A DNA stretch of 5,599 bases from an uncultured Elusimicrobiales bacterium (lineage in GTDB: Bacteria > Elusimicrobiota > Elusimicrobia > Elusimicrobiales > Elusimicrobiaceae): NCBI GenBank assembly GCA_934644855.1, contig CAKUDJ010000065.1:1-5599 (forward strand), in the 5' to 3' direction. Each line of letters starts with the position of its first letter. Within the stretch, counting starts at the first letter, position 1. The notes under the pieces are model-generated. The model saw only the letters and a program-made list of their open reading frames with translations, made no database searches and was not told where the DNA came from. Made by a program: the position numbers and the translations under genes. Of this stretch, positions 1-5,179 are shown in pieces.

Positions 1-53
1 GCCTCGCGGAACGGTTGGCGGAAAAGCACAATGGCGTCATCTGTAAAAACCAT
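1..53 (-). CDS. recO: N-terminal fragment of a probable RecO DNA repair protein (partial, runs off the left edge)
   Basis: Reading leftward from the ATG at 53-51, 17 complete codons are open: MVFTDDAIVLFRQPFRE, with the next codon probably Ala. The pattern of a short start, then D-A-I-V-L, an aromatic/basic stretch and R-E-A matches the usual opening of RecO (consensus-like 'x-AIVLxxxxxGEAD'), the first strand of its OB fold. RecO loads RecA onto SSB-coated single-stranded DNA together with RecR. Codon choice (CGC, GCC, CCG) resembles the other genes here. There is no Shine-Dalgarno sequence, but an extended -10 lies 8 bases upstream, so the message may be leaderless. It is transcribed divergently from the rpmH operon. 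Only about 18 residues are visible, so the family call is tentative; another protein with a similar opening is possible. Confidence 0.45.
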   Translation of the reverse strand, partial: MVFTDDAIVLFRQPFRE

Positions 54-61
54 ACAATAAA

Positions 62-70
62 AATATAGCA
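62..70 (-). promoter_or_regulatory. Extended -10 promoter for the leftward RecO-like gene
   Basis: On the minus strand, positions 70 to 62 read TGC-TATATT: a TGn extension plus a -10 hexamer with five of six matches to TATAAT. The start codon of the leftward gene begins 8 bases beyond the hexamer, so transcription is expected to start at or within a couple of bases of the ATG. No -35 match is seen at 16-18 base spacing, as is usual for extended -10 promoters. The same geometry occurs before the methyltransferase gene at 4236. Confidence 0.45.
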
Positions 71-100
71 AATTTGCCGCGGGGCGTTCCAGTTAAGGAG

Positions 101-145
101 AAAATAAAAAAAACACTTGCCCGCGCCCGCATAATTTAGGATAAT
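101..145 (+). promoter_or_regulatory. Upstream promoter P1 of the rpmH operon, with A-tract
   Basis: TTGCCC (117-122) and GATAAT (140-145) are separated by exactly 17 bases, with four and five of six matches to the sigma-70 consensus. An almost pure A-tract (101-113) sits just upstream of the -35, where an UP element would contact the RNA polymerase alpha subunits; this is common at promoters of ribosomal protein operons. A transcript from here would start near 152 and carry a leader of about 150 bases. Confidence 0.6.
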
Positions 146-179
146 AGATATATGGGCGCATTTGCCGCCCTGAAAAGTT

Positions 180-208
180 TTGCAAAGAAGCGGCAGAAAA
201 GCTATAAT
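180..208 (+). promoter_or_regulatory. Downstream promoter P2 of the rpmH operon
   Basis: TTGCAA (180-185) and a perfect TATAAT (203-208) are spaced by 17 bases. Predicted start of transcription is about 215, giving a leader of about 89 bases before rpmH. This is the best -10 in the region. Together with P1 it forms a tandem pair 63 bases apart. Confidence 0.65.
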
Positions 209-214
209 ATCTGT

Positions 215-303
215 AAGTTTCACGCAGAAACGATTTTAATATTAATAATGGGAGATACGTTTTTTCCAGTCCCCGTGGCCAGAAATAACGTATATGATTG
301 AGT
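215..303 (+). promoter_or_regulatory. Structured 5' leader of the rpmH operon
   Basis: Two inverted repeats can be seen. The first is GTTTC (217-221) with GAAAC (227-231), a five-pair stem at the very start of the P2 transcript. The second is ATACGTT (255-261) with AACGTAT (287-293), a seven-pair stem that can be continued inward by short U-A pairs and by CCA/UGG (266-268 with 276-278). It ends 10 bases before the rpmH start. No good Shine-Dalgarno sequence precedes rpmH, only a weak TTGAG at 298-302. A short open frame of 17 codons (248-301) lies inside the leader. Regulation by this structure, for example autoregulation by L34, is inference; the pairing is what the sequence shows. Confidence 0.4.
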
Positions 304-441
304 ATGTTGCCTACCTACAGACCTAATAAAAGAAGAAGAGCTAAACACATCGGTTTTAGAGCCAGAATGGCCACCGCCGGCGGCCGCAAGGTTTTAAGCG
401 CGCGCCGTGCCAAAGGCCGCCACGAGCTTATCAGAGCCTAA
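304..441 (+). CDS. rpmH: 50S ribosomal protein L34
   Basis: This gene encodes 45 residues, the normal length for bacterial L34 (bL34), a small basic protein of the large ribosomal subunit that binds 23S rRNA. The product opens [14 protein letters not shown] and carries the family signature GFRARM (residues 17-22) followed by [14 protein letters not shown] (26-39). It was found by reading the frame directly because it is short. It is first in the operon, behind two tandem promoters, and its stop is 6 bases before rnpA, the arrangement seen in most bacteria. The start is supported by the conserved N-terminus even though the ribosome binding site is weak. Confidence 0.97.
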   Translation: MLPTYRPNKRRRAKHIGFRARMATAGGRKVLSARRAKGRHELIRA

Positions 442-447
442 TAATTT

Positions 448-816
448 ATGCTGTACGGCCTTCCCAAACCGTTCCGCTTGCACCTTAAAAGGGATTTTAA
501 GGACATTATCTCCAACGCCCGCCGGGCGAGGGGGGAAGGAATGGTAATTTGGTGGAGGCCGTCTTTGTGCCCGGGGGCGCGTACGCGCTTGGGTATGGTG
601 GTTAGCCGTAAGTTGGGCGGCGCGGTGGTACGCAACCGCGTCAAAAGGCTTTTAAGAGAAAGTTTTAGACTCAACAGGGAAAAAATACAACCCGGTGTTG
701 ACCTGATTGTCAGCCCGCGTTCCAGCGAAACCTTAACGGATTTATTGAATGTCCAACGTGCCTTTATGGCACTTTGCGGGCGTGCCGGGTTATTAAAAAC
801 CTCTTCAGACAAGTAG
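448..816 (+). CDS. rnpA: Ribonuclease P protein component
   Basis: A 122-residue basic protein, typical in length for RnpA. This protein binds the RNase P RNA and helps it cleave the 5' leader from precursor tRNAs. The signature RNxVKRLLRE is at residues 62-71, and the N-terminal substrate-binding segment PFRLHLKRDFKDI at 8-20. A central strand (LGMVVSRK, 48-55) and the later segment GVDLIVSPR (83-91) also fit the fold. The start lies 6 bases after the rpmH stop with no Shine-Dalgarno of its own, so translation is probably coupled to rpmH. The RNase P RNA gene is not in the window. Confidence 0.97.
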   Translation: MLYGLPKPFRLHLKRDFKDIISNARRARGEGMVIWWRPSLCPGARTRLGMVVSRKLGGAVVRNRVKRLLRESFRLNREKIQPGVDLIVSPRSSETLTDLLNVQRAFMALCGRAGLLKTSSDK

Positions 817-833
817 TGAATTATTGAAGGGAA

Positions 834-1070
834 ATGCACAAACTTTCGCTTTTGTTCAAAAAATTGGCGCTGTTTTTATTAAGCGCATTTATGCTGCTGG
901 TCCGCCCGCTGTTGGGCCCCAGGGGCGTGTGCCGTTTCAGGCCCACGTGCAGCCAGTACGCGCGCGAGGCTATTATCAAATACGGCGCTTTTAAGGGGGG
1001 CTATTTAGCCCTTAAACGTGTGCTTAAATGCCACCCTTGGCATCCGGGCGGATATGACCCGGTGCCCTAA
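834..1070 (+). CDS. yidD: YidD, membrane protein insertion efficiency factor
   Basis: A 78-residue protein of the YidD family (formerly DUF37), a small membrane-associated factor that helps YidC insert membrane proteins. The family core is intact: [15 protein letters not shown] (residues 33-47) and [13 protein letters not shown] (66-78), with the conserved cysteines C33, C39 and C66. A hydrophobic, probably amphipathic N-terminal helix spans about residues 5-28. A purine-rich GAAGGGA (826-832) directly precedes the ATG and may serve as the ribosome binding site, although the spacing is tight. The gene sits between rnpA (17-base gap) and yidC, its usual place. Confidence 0.95.
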   Translation: MHKLSLLFKKLALFLLSAFMLLVRPLLGPRGVCRFRPTCSQYAREAIIKYGAFKGGYLALKRVLKCHPWHPGGYDPVP

Positions 1071-1101
1071 ACACAATTTTTCCGTGCCTAGTCGTGCTTT
1101 C

Positions 1102-1144
1102 TTTTGAAAGCCGTTCCGGCAGATGCCGGAGGTTTCAAAAGGAG
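1102..1144 (+). promoter_or_regulatory. Hairpin abutting the yidC ribosome binding site
   Basis: The 78-base gap between yidD and yidC is the largest in the operon and contains a long, nearly palindromic element. TTTTGAAA (1102-1109) can pair with TTTCAAAA (1133-1140), CC (1111-1112) with GG (1131-1132), and TCCGGC (1115-1120) with GCCGGA (1125-1130) around an AGAT loop, leaving only G1110 and G1113-T1114 bulged. The yidC Shine-Dalgarno AGGAG (1140-1144) starts at the last base of the outer stem and is 4 bases from the ATG at 1149. There is no U-run behind it, so it is not a terminator. It could tune yidC translation, act as an RNase processing site or stabilise the downstream message. Confidence 0.5.
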
Positions 1145-1148
1145 TTTT

Positions 1149-2792
1149 ATGAACAGACAGTTTTTATGGGCCATGATGTTGTTTTTGTTGGTCATCTCGG
1201 GCTACAACCAGTTTGTAGTCTTACCGCGCGAGCGCGCCGCCAAGGCCGCCGCTGAGGAACAGCTCAAACGCGCCGTCAACCAAAACCAAAGCACCGTTGC
1301 TACCGTGCAGGGCGCTGCCAAAATAGCCAAAGCCGCACCTTCCAAGCCGGAAGAACTGATTACGTTTAACTGGCAAGATGCGGACGTCACCTTTTCTTCT
1401 AAGGGTGCCGGCATTAAAAAATACACCTATAAAGACGTGGTGGAAGATGTAGATATTACCCCGTTTTCCGGCGAGGGTTATTTTGCCACGTTGCCTACGG
1501 TGGATTTTGCCGAATCCGCCCGCACGCAGGATTCCATTACTTTTACCGGGGATGTAGTGCCCGGCTTTTCCGTTTCCAAAACATACCGCTTTGCGCAAAA
1601 CGGTTTGCATACGCTTTCTTTGGCGTTTGCCAACAATACCGCGCATGATATTACGTTAGAGCCGTGGGCGTTTAACTTCGGCCCCGGTTTGGGTACCGTA
1701 AAGAGCGAAGAAGGCGATAACGAGCGTGAATCCAAAGCCGTTTATCTGGTGCAATACCAGGGCCGCAAAAAAGCCACCCTGGAAACCTTAAAACCCAAAG
1801 GCGATAAGCCCGGCGTTTACAGCCCGCAAGCCGCCCGCGCCAAGGAAAAAAACGCGCCGGAAGACGAGTTTAACTGGATTTGGGCCGGCGTGCAAAACCG
1901 CTACTTTTTAAGCGTAATTATCCCGCAAAACAGGACCCCGGGCGAACTGAGCGCCACCAGCCATGTAATTGGTGAAAAGGACCGCCTGTGGGGGTTGTTT
2001 GGCAAGGGCGAAGTAAAAGGCCCGCAAATGACCGTCCAAATGCCCGCCGTCACGGTGGGGGCCAAATCCCAAAAAGAATATAACAGCGAATTTTATATGG
2101 GCCCCAAAGATTACCGGGAACTGTTGGCCTTGCCGTATCATTTGGACCGCAGTATTGAGTTTGGTTTCTTTGGTGCGCTCGGCAAAATTGCCCGCCGCAT
2201 ATTGGAAACATTTTACAGTTGGACCGGCAACTATGGCGTAGCCATTATCCTATTAACCGTTTGTTTACAGGTGCTAATGTTCCCGCTGACCCGGATGTCT
2301 TTGCGCTCCACGGCGCAAATGCGCAAAATCGGGCCGGAAACCAAACGCTTGCAGGAAAAATACAAAGGCAACCCGGAAGCCCTCAACCGCGAAATGCTCA
2401 ACCTCTATAAAAAACATGGGGTTAATCCGCTTTCCGGCTGCTTGCCGATGCTGATTCAATTACCGATTTTTCTGGCCTTGTATAATGCGCTACGCACGTC
2501 GTGGGCGTTGCATGGGGCCGGTTTTATGCTGTGGATTACCGACTTGTCTTCCAAAGACCCGTACTATGTGTTGCCTATTTTGATGGGTGCGGTAATGTTC
2601 TTCCAGCAAAAAGGAAATTTACCGCCCGGAACGGACCCGTCCCAAGCTGCTATGTTTAAGTATATGCCGCTTATCTTTACGTTATTATTTATGAATTTCC
2701 CGTCCGGGTTGGTGTTATACTGGCTGACTAACAGTTTAATCAGCTTTGGAATTCAAACCGTCGTCAACAAACAAGTTGCCGCTAATAAATAA
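1149..2792 (+). CDS. yidC: Membrane protein insertase YidC (Oxa1 family)
   Basis: A 547-residue insertase of the inner membrane. It inserts and folds membrane proteins alone or with the Sec translocon. I chose ATG 1149 over the in-frame TTG at 1104 because AGGAG (1140-1144) precedes it and the protein then opens MNRQFLWAMMLFLLV, a normal YidC first membrane segment (about 6-25). An Ala/Gln-rich linker follows, then the periplasmic P1 domain (about 70-330), and the conserved Oxa1 core from about 345. In the core, membrane segments lie near 361-380, 434-449, 473-488 and 506-536 (the last region holds two). Hallmarks are NPLSGCLPMLIQLPIF (426-441), FPSGLVLYW (517-525) and a charged cytoplasmic hairpin (393-430). 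R386 and R392 lie where the hydrophilic-groove arginine is expected. The tail is short, as in Gram-negative homologues. Confidence 0.98.
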   Translation: MNRQFLWAMMLFLLVISGYNQFVVLPRERAAKAAAEEQLKRAVNQNQSTVATVQGAAKIAKAAPSKPEELITFNWQDADVTFSSKGAGIKKYTYKDVVEDVDITPFSGEGYFATLPTVDFAESARTQDSITFTGDVVPGFSVSKTYRFAQNGLHTLSLAFANNTAHDITLEPWAFNFGPGLGTVKSEEGDNERESKAVYLVQYQGRKKATLETLKPKGDKPGVYSPQAARAKEKNAPEDEFNWIWAGVQNRYFLSVIIPQNRTPGELSATSHVIGEKDRLWGLFGKGEVKGPQMTVQMPAVTVGAKSQKEYNSEFYMGPKDYRELLALPYHLDRSIEFGFFGALGKIARRILETFYSWTGNYGVAIILLTVCLQVLMFPLTRMSLRSTAQMRKIGPETKRLQEKYKGNPEALNREMLNLYKKHGVNPLSGCLPMLIQLPIFLALYNALRTSWALHGAGFMLWITDLSSKDPYYVLPILMGAVMFFQQKGNLPPGTDPSQAAMFKYMPLIFTLLFMNFPSGLVLYWLTNSLISFGIQTVVNKQVAANK

Positions 2793-2806
2793 GGAGTTTA
2801 CCTAGT

Positions 2807-4153
2807 ATGCCTACAAAAGTGAAAGTGCAAGCCAAAGATGTATCCTCCGCTATTGCGCAGGGATTGAAAGATTTGGGTTTAAGACGTGACCAAGTGGAAG
2901 TGACCGTTTTGGAACACCCTAAAAAAGGTTTTTTGGGGTTCGGTTCCAAACCCGCGGTGGTGGAAATCCGCCAGAAACGCTGGAGCGCGGCGGAATTAGA
3001 CGCGCAGATTTATATGGACGTCCCCCGCAAAAAACGCTCCGGCTCCCATGGCCGCGCCAACAACAAACGCCGCAACCACGAAGCGTTTAACGAGGAACGC
3101 CGCGATAACCGCCGCCGCGGCCGCAAGTTTGACCGCGCCCCCCGCTTGGAAGCGCGCGAAAAAGCCCCCAAAGCCAACGAGGCGCAATTATTGCCGTGCG
3201 AACGCATCCAAAATGCGGTTATCCCGGAAGCCTTAAAAGCGCCCATGCAAGAGGCTAAACAATACTTAAATGACATTTTAACCCACATGGGCGTAAAGGC
3301 GGAAAACTTAAATGTATGGTGGGACGAACAACAACAGCGCATTTTGCTGACGTTTGATTGTGACCACCCGGCCATTGTGATTGGCAAAGAAGGCAAAACG
3401 CTGGAATCTATCCAATATTTATGCACGTTGGCGTTGAGCCGCCATTTTGATAAGCCGATTTCCGTCATTACGGATACGCAAAACTACTGGCGCAAGGCGG
3501 AAGATAAAATCAATGCGGAAATTGCCCGCGGTGTGGCCGCAGTGGAAGGCGGAATGCCGGTATACCGTTTCCGCCCGATGAGCGCCCAACTGCGCCGCTA
3601 CATTCACCGCGCTTTGGAAGGCCATGCCACGGTGGAAACGGCGTCCGAAGGGGAAGGCAAGTGGCGTAAAGTGACGTTGCGCGCCAGAAAAACAGACGGT
3701 GCCGCCCAAACGCAAACTCCGGCGGATGAAACTGTAGCGGCCGCCGTGCAAACCACCGAAACGCCCGCCCAAACGGCTCCGGCACAAGAAACCGTGCAAG
3801 AAACTTCCGCCGCGCAGGATGTGCCGGCTGTGTTGGAAACGGAACCGACGCTCGGTGTGCAAAATGTGTCTGCCCAACAACAGGTTTTTGCCGAAACCCC
3901 CTGCTATGCCCAACAGCCGGTATCCAGCCAACCCGTTGTGCATGTGGAATGTGCTTGCCAAGCCTGTACTTGCGAAAGCGAGCCTTCCGCGCAAACGGCT
4001 CCGGCACCTGAAAATACGGTTGCGCAAACGCCTGTGGCCGAAGCCCAACCTGCCGTGCAAGAACCTGCCGAAAAAGCCAACCCGGCTTGCGGGTGCTGTG
4101 CGGATTGCGGACCCTTGTTTGATTCCGTCCAACAAGAGCCGGAAAACAAATAG
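2807..4153 (+). CDS. jag: Jag/KhpB RNA-binding protein with a long cysteine-containing C-terminal tail
   Basis: A 448-residue protein, about twice the length of many Jag proteins. Domains in order: Jag-N (about 1-55) with the KKGFLGFG motif at 39-46; a very basic linker (about 73-119) rich in Arg, Lys and Asn; a KH domain (about 145-230) with the RNA-contacting loop GKEG at 193-196; and an R3H domain (about 235-296) with R263xxxH267. Jag/KhpB binds RNA, is usually encoded beside yidC, and has been linked to cell division and envelope control. Residues 297-448 are an unusual low-complexity Ala/Gln/Pro/Glu/Thr tail with two cysteine clusters (C382, C384, C387, C389 and C428, C430, C431, C434). 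The ribosome binding site AAGGAG (2791-2796) overlaps the yidC stop, so translation is probably coupled. Codon use in the tail matches the rest of the gene, so it looks genuine rather than a frameshift product. Confidence 0.95.
   Translation: MPTKVKVQAKDVSSAIAQGLKDLGLRRDQVEVTVLEHPKKGFLGFGSKPAVVEIRQKRWSAAELDAQIYMDVPRKKRSGSHGRANNKRRNHEAFNEERRDNRRRGRKFDRAPRLEAREKAPKANEAQLLPCERIQNAVIPEALKAPMQEAKQYLNDILTHMGVKAENLNVWWDEQQQRILLTFDCDHPAIVIGKEGKTLESIQYLCTLALSRHFDKPISVITDTQNYWRKAEDKINAEIARGVAAVEGGMPVYRFRPMSAQLRRYIHRALEGHATVETASEGEGKWRKVTLRARKTDGAAQTQTPADETVAAAVQTTETPAQTAPAQETVQETSAAQDVPAVLETEPTLGVQNVSAQQQVFAETPCYAQQPVSSQPVVHVECACQACTCESEPSAQTAPAPENTVAQTPVAEAQPAVQEPAEKANPACGCCADCGPLFDSVQQEPENK
3767..4006 (+). 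repeat. Short direct repeat inside the Jag tail
   Basis: The six codons for AQTAPA occur at 3767-3784 and again at 3989-4006, 222 bases (74 codons) apart and in the same frame. A core of 16 bases starting CAAACGGCTCC is identical. Looser repeats of the A-Q-T-P-E type fill the rest of the tail. This suggests that the tail grew by slippage or by duplication of short coding units. It is part of the jag gene and not a mobile repeat. Confidence 0.5.
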
Positions 4154-4195
4154 CAGGATTGTATAAAGTATTTTTAATAAAAAGAATGAAAAACT

Positions 4196-4213
4196 GCCCC
4201 CGCACCTGGGGGC
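4196..4213 (+). terminator. GC-rich hairpin after jag, weak terminator candidate
   Basis: GCCCCC (4196-4201) and GGGGGC (4208-4213) form a perfect six-pair GC stem around a six-base loop. The bases behind it on the plus strand (GAGTTTGTT) are only moderately U-rich, so termination of the jag operon here may be incomplete. On the minus strand the tail reads AGTTTTTC, so the hairpin might stop opposing transcription as well. It occupies the space where a -35 for the next gene would be. Confidence 0.5.
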
Positions 4214-4218
4214 GAGTT

Positions 4219-4227
4219 TGTTATACT
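4219..4227 (+). promoter_or_regulatory. Extended -10 promoter of the methyltransferase gene
   Basis: TGT-TATACT is a TGn extension plus a -10 hexamer with five of six matches. No -35 is recognisable at 16-18 base spacing. The gene's ATG begins 8 bases after the hexamer, so the message would have essentially no leader. This fits the absence of any Shine-Dalgarno sequence before 4236. Confidence 0.5.
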
Positions 4228-4235
4228 GAATATAT

Positions 4236-4946
4236 ATGAAAAAAAGAAAAGCCAAAGTAAACAGCTTTTGCGGGCGTGCGGCGCGTTGGGTCAATGCGCA
4301 TTTGCTGCGCCCGTTTGGTTTGGTATTGGTGCAAGATATGCACATAGCGCGCCCCCGTTCCTGCCGGAATGTGGCTTACGCGGGAACCGATTTTATCCGC
4401 TACAATACCCTTGGGCTTTTGGCACAGGAAATCCGCCAAAACAAGGTGCCCGGTGCTTGTGCGGAATTAGGTGTTTTTCAAGGGGATTTTGCTTGCGAGA
4501 TATCCAGATTATTGCCCGAACGCAAAATATATCTCTATGATACGTTTGAAGGCTTTGCCGCGCAGGATTTAACGGCGGAACAAGCGGGGCAATTTTCGTT
4601 AGCAGATGAATGTTTTGCCAATACGGATGTGGCTTTGGTGCGGGCTAAAATGCCCCATATTAACCAATGCGTATTCCGCAAGGGGGTTTTCCCGCAGAGT
4701 GCCCAACAAGACGGGCAAGAGCGTTTTTGCTTGGTTAGTTTGGATGCGGATTTGTATGAGCCGCTATATGCCGGATTGAAATTCTTTTACGAGCGGTTGG
4801 CTCCGGGGGGATATATATTGGTGCATGATTACGGCAACCCCCGCTATAAAGGCGCGGCGCAGGCCGTGCGGAACTTTGCCCGCGAATATAAACAAAACTT
4901 TGTGCCCCTTTGTGACCATTTGGGCAGTGTGGTTTTTACCAAATAA
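4236..4946 (+). CDS. TylF/MycF-like SAM-dependent O-methyltransferase
   Basis: A 236-residue class I methyltransferase of the TylF/MycF/NovP-related group, whose characterised members O-methylate sugar hydroxyls on natural products using S-adenosylmethionine and a divalent metal. Visible motifs: the SAM-binding glycine-rich loop AELGVFQGDFA (residues 76-86); the strand-end acidic region YLYDTFEGF (99-107); SLDADLYEP (168-176) with D170, D172 and E175 around the expected metal and substrate site; and LAPGGYILVHDYGN (188-201) with H197 and D198. The N-terminal 50 residues are basic (MKKRKAK) and hold an LLRPFGL segment (23-29). No signal peptide is seen, so it is probably cytoplasmic. It has its own promoter and terminator and no glycan or antibiotic genes nearby, so the substrate is unknown; cell-surface sugars are a guess. 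The start at 4236 has no Shine-Dalgarno but fits the extended -10. Confidence 0.85.
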   Translation: MKKRKAKVNSFCGRAARWVNAHLLRPFGLVLVQDMHIARPRSCRNVAYAGTDFIRYNTLGLLAQEIRQNKVPGACAELGVFQGDFACEISRLLPERKIYLYDTFEGFAAQDLTAEQAGQFSLADECFANTDVALVRAKMPHINQCVFRKGVFPQSAQQDGQERFCLVSLDADLYEPLYAGLKFFYERLAPGGYILVHDYGNPRYKGAAQAVRNFAREYKQNFVPLCDHLGSVVFTK

Positions 4947-4959
4947 TTATGTTATTTTG

Positions 4960-4990
4960 AAACTCCCCGGTATTTCTGCCGGGGAGTTTT
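4960..4990 (+). terminator. Strong intrinsic terminator of the methyltransferase gene
   Basis: AAACTCCCCGG (4960-4970) and CCGGGGAGTTT (4979-4989) pair perfectly over 11 bases around an eight-base loop. They are followed by another T and a TTTTCCGTCTTTTC tail. The structure begins 13 bases after the stop codon. The minus-strand side lacks a comparable T-run, so it works mainly rightward. It isolates the methyltransferase transcript from the next gene. Confidence 0.88.
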
Positions 4991-5103
4991 CCGTCTTTTC
5001 TGCTTCATTTCCTTTCTGCAAAAGTTTTTAACTGTTGTGCCAAATACCGTTCTAAACGGCAAATCCTCTATGGCAAAAAATGCGTTCTAATTACTTTTTT
5101 AAG

Positions 5104-5132
5104 TTGCCGGATGGGGCGTTAAGTTTTATGAT
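5104..5132 (+). promoter_or_regulatory. Promoter of the outer-membrane-like gene
   Basis: TTGCCG (5104-5109) and TATGAT (5127-5132) are spaced by exactly 17 bases, with four and five of six consensus matches. Predicted transcription start is near 5139, giving a leader of about 40 bases before the ATG at 5180. The TTGC-type -35 and the 17-base spacer match both promoters before rpmH. Between the terminator and this promoter (4991-5103) I see only AT-rich sequence with a minor inverted repeat. Confidence 0.6.
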
Positions 5133-5179
5133 AGGGGGGTAGTGCAGTATCAAGAAATTACTAAATGAGGGGGTAAAAA

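Noticed and set aside
3..68. Plus-strand open frame at the left edge ending in TAG at 66-68 (reads LAERLAEKHNGV...)
   Set aside because: It could be the tail of a gene, but it overlaps the RecO-like minus-strand frame, which has a recognisable family pattern, better codon use and a promoter.
54..303. Possible replication origin next to rpmH
   Set aside because: No cluster of DnaA boxes (TTATnCACA type) and no dnaA gene are visible here.
438..839. Minus-strand 133-codon frame opposite rnpA
   Set aside because: It is antisense to a clear RnpA coding region and has no recognisable features.
1104..1148. Upstream TTG start giving YidC 15 extra residues
   Set aside because: The added residues lie inside the hairpin, there is no ribosome binding site before 1104, and the ATG at 1149 has AGGAG and gives a normal YidC N-terminus.
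3419..4345. Minus-strand open frame of 308 codons opposite the second half of jag, and a 231-codon one at 3510-4205
   Set aside because: They lie antisense to a well-supported jag frame, have Arg/His/Gly-rich composition typical of reading the reverse of Ala/Pro/Gln codons, and resemble no family I know.
4952..5008. Minus-strand 18-codon basic peptide frame with a purine-rich sequence before its ATG
   Set aside because: It is mostly the reverse of the methyltransferase terminator and uses codons such as AGA and CGG unlike the neighbouring genes.
4825..5031. Plus-strand 68-codon frame across the end of the methyltransferase gene
   Set aside because: It is an out-of-frame shadow that runs through the terminator and has no ribosome binding site.
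5038..5061. Small inverted repeat CCGTT/AACGG (5047-5051 with 5055-5059), flanked by TGCC and GGCA
   Set aside because: The stem is short with a three-base loop and no U-run; it is too weak to call as a terminator or operator.
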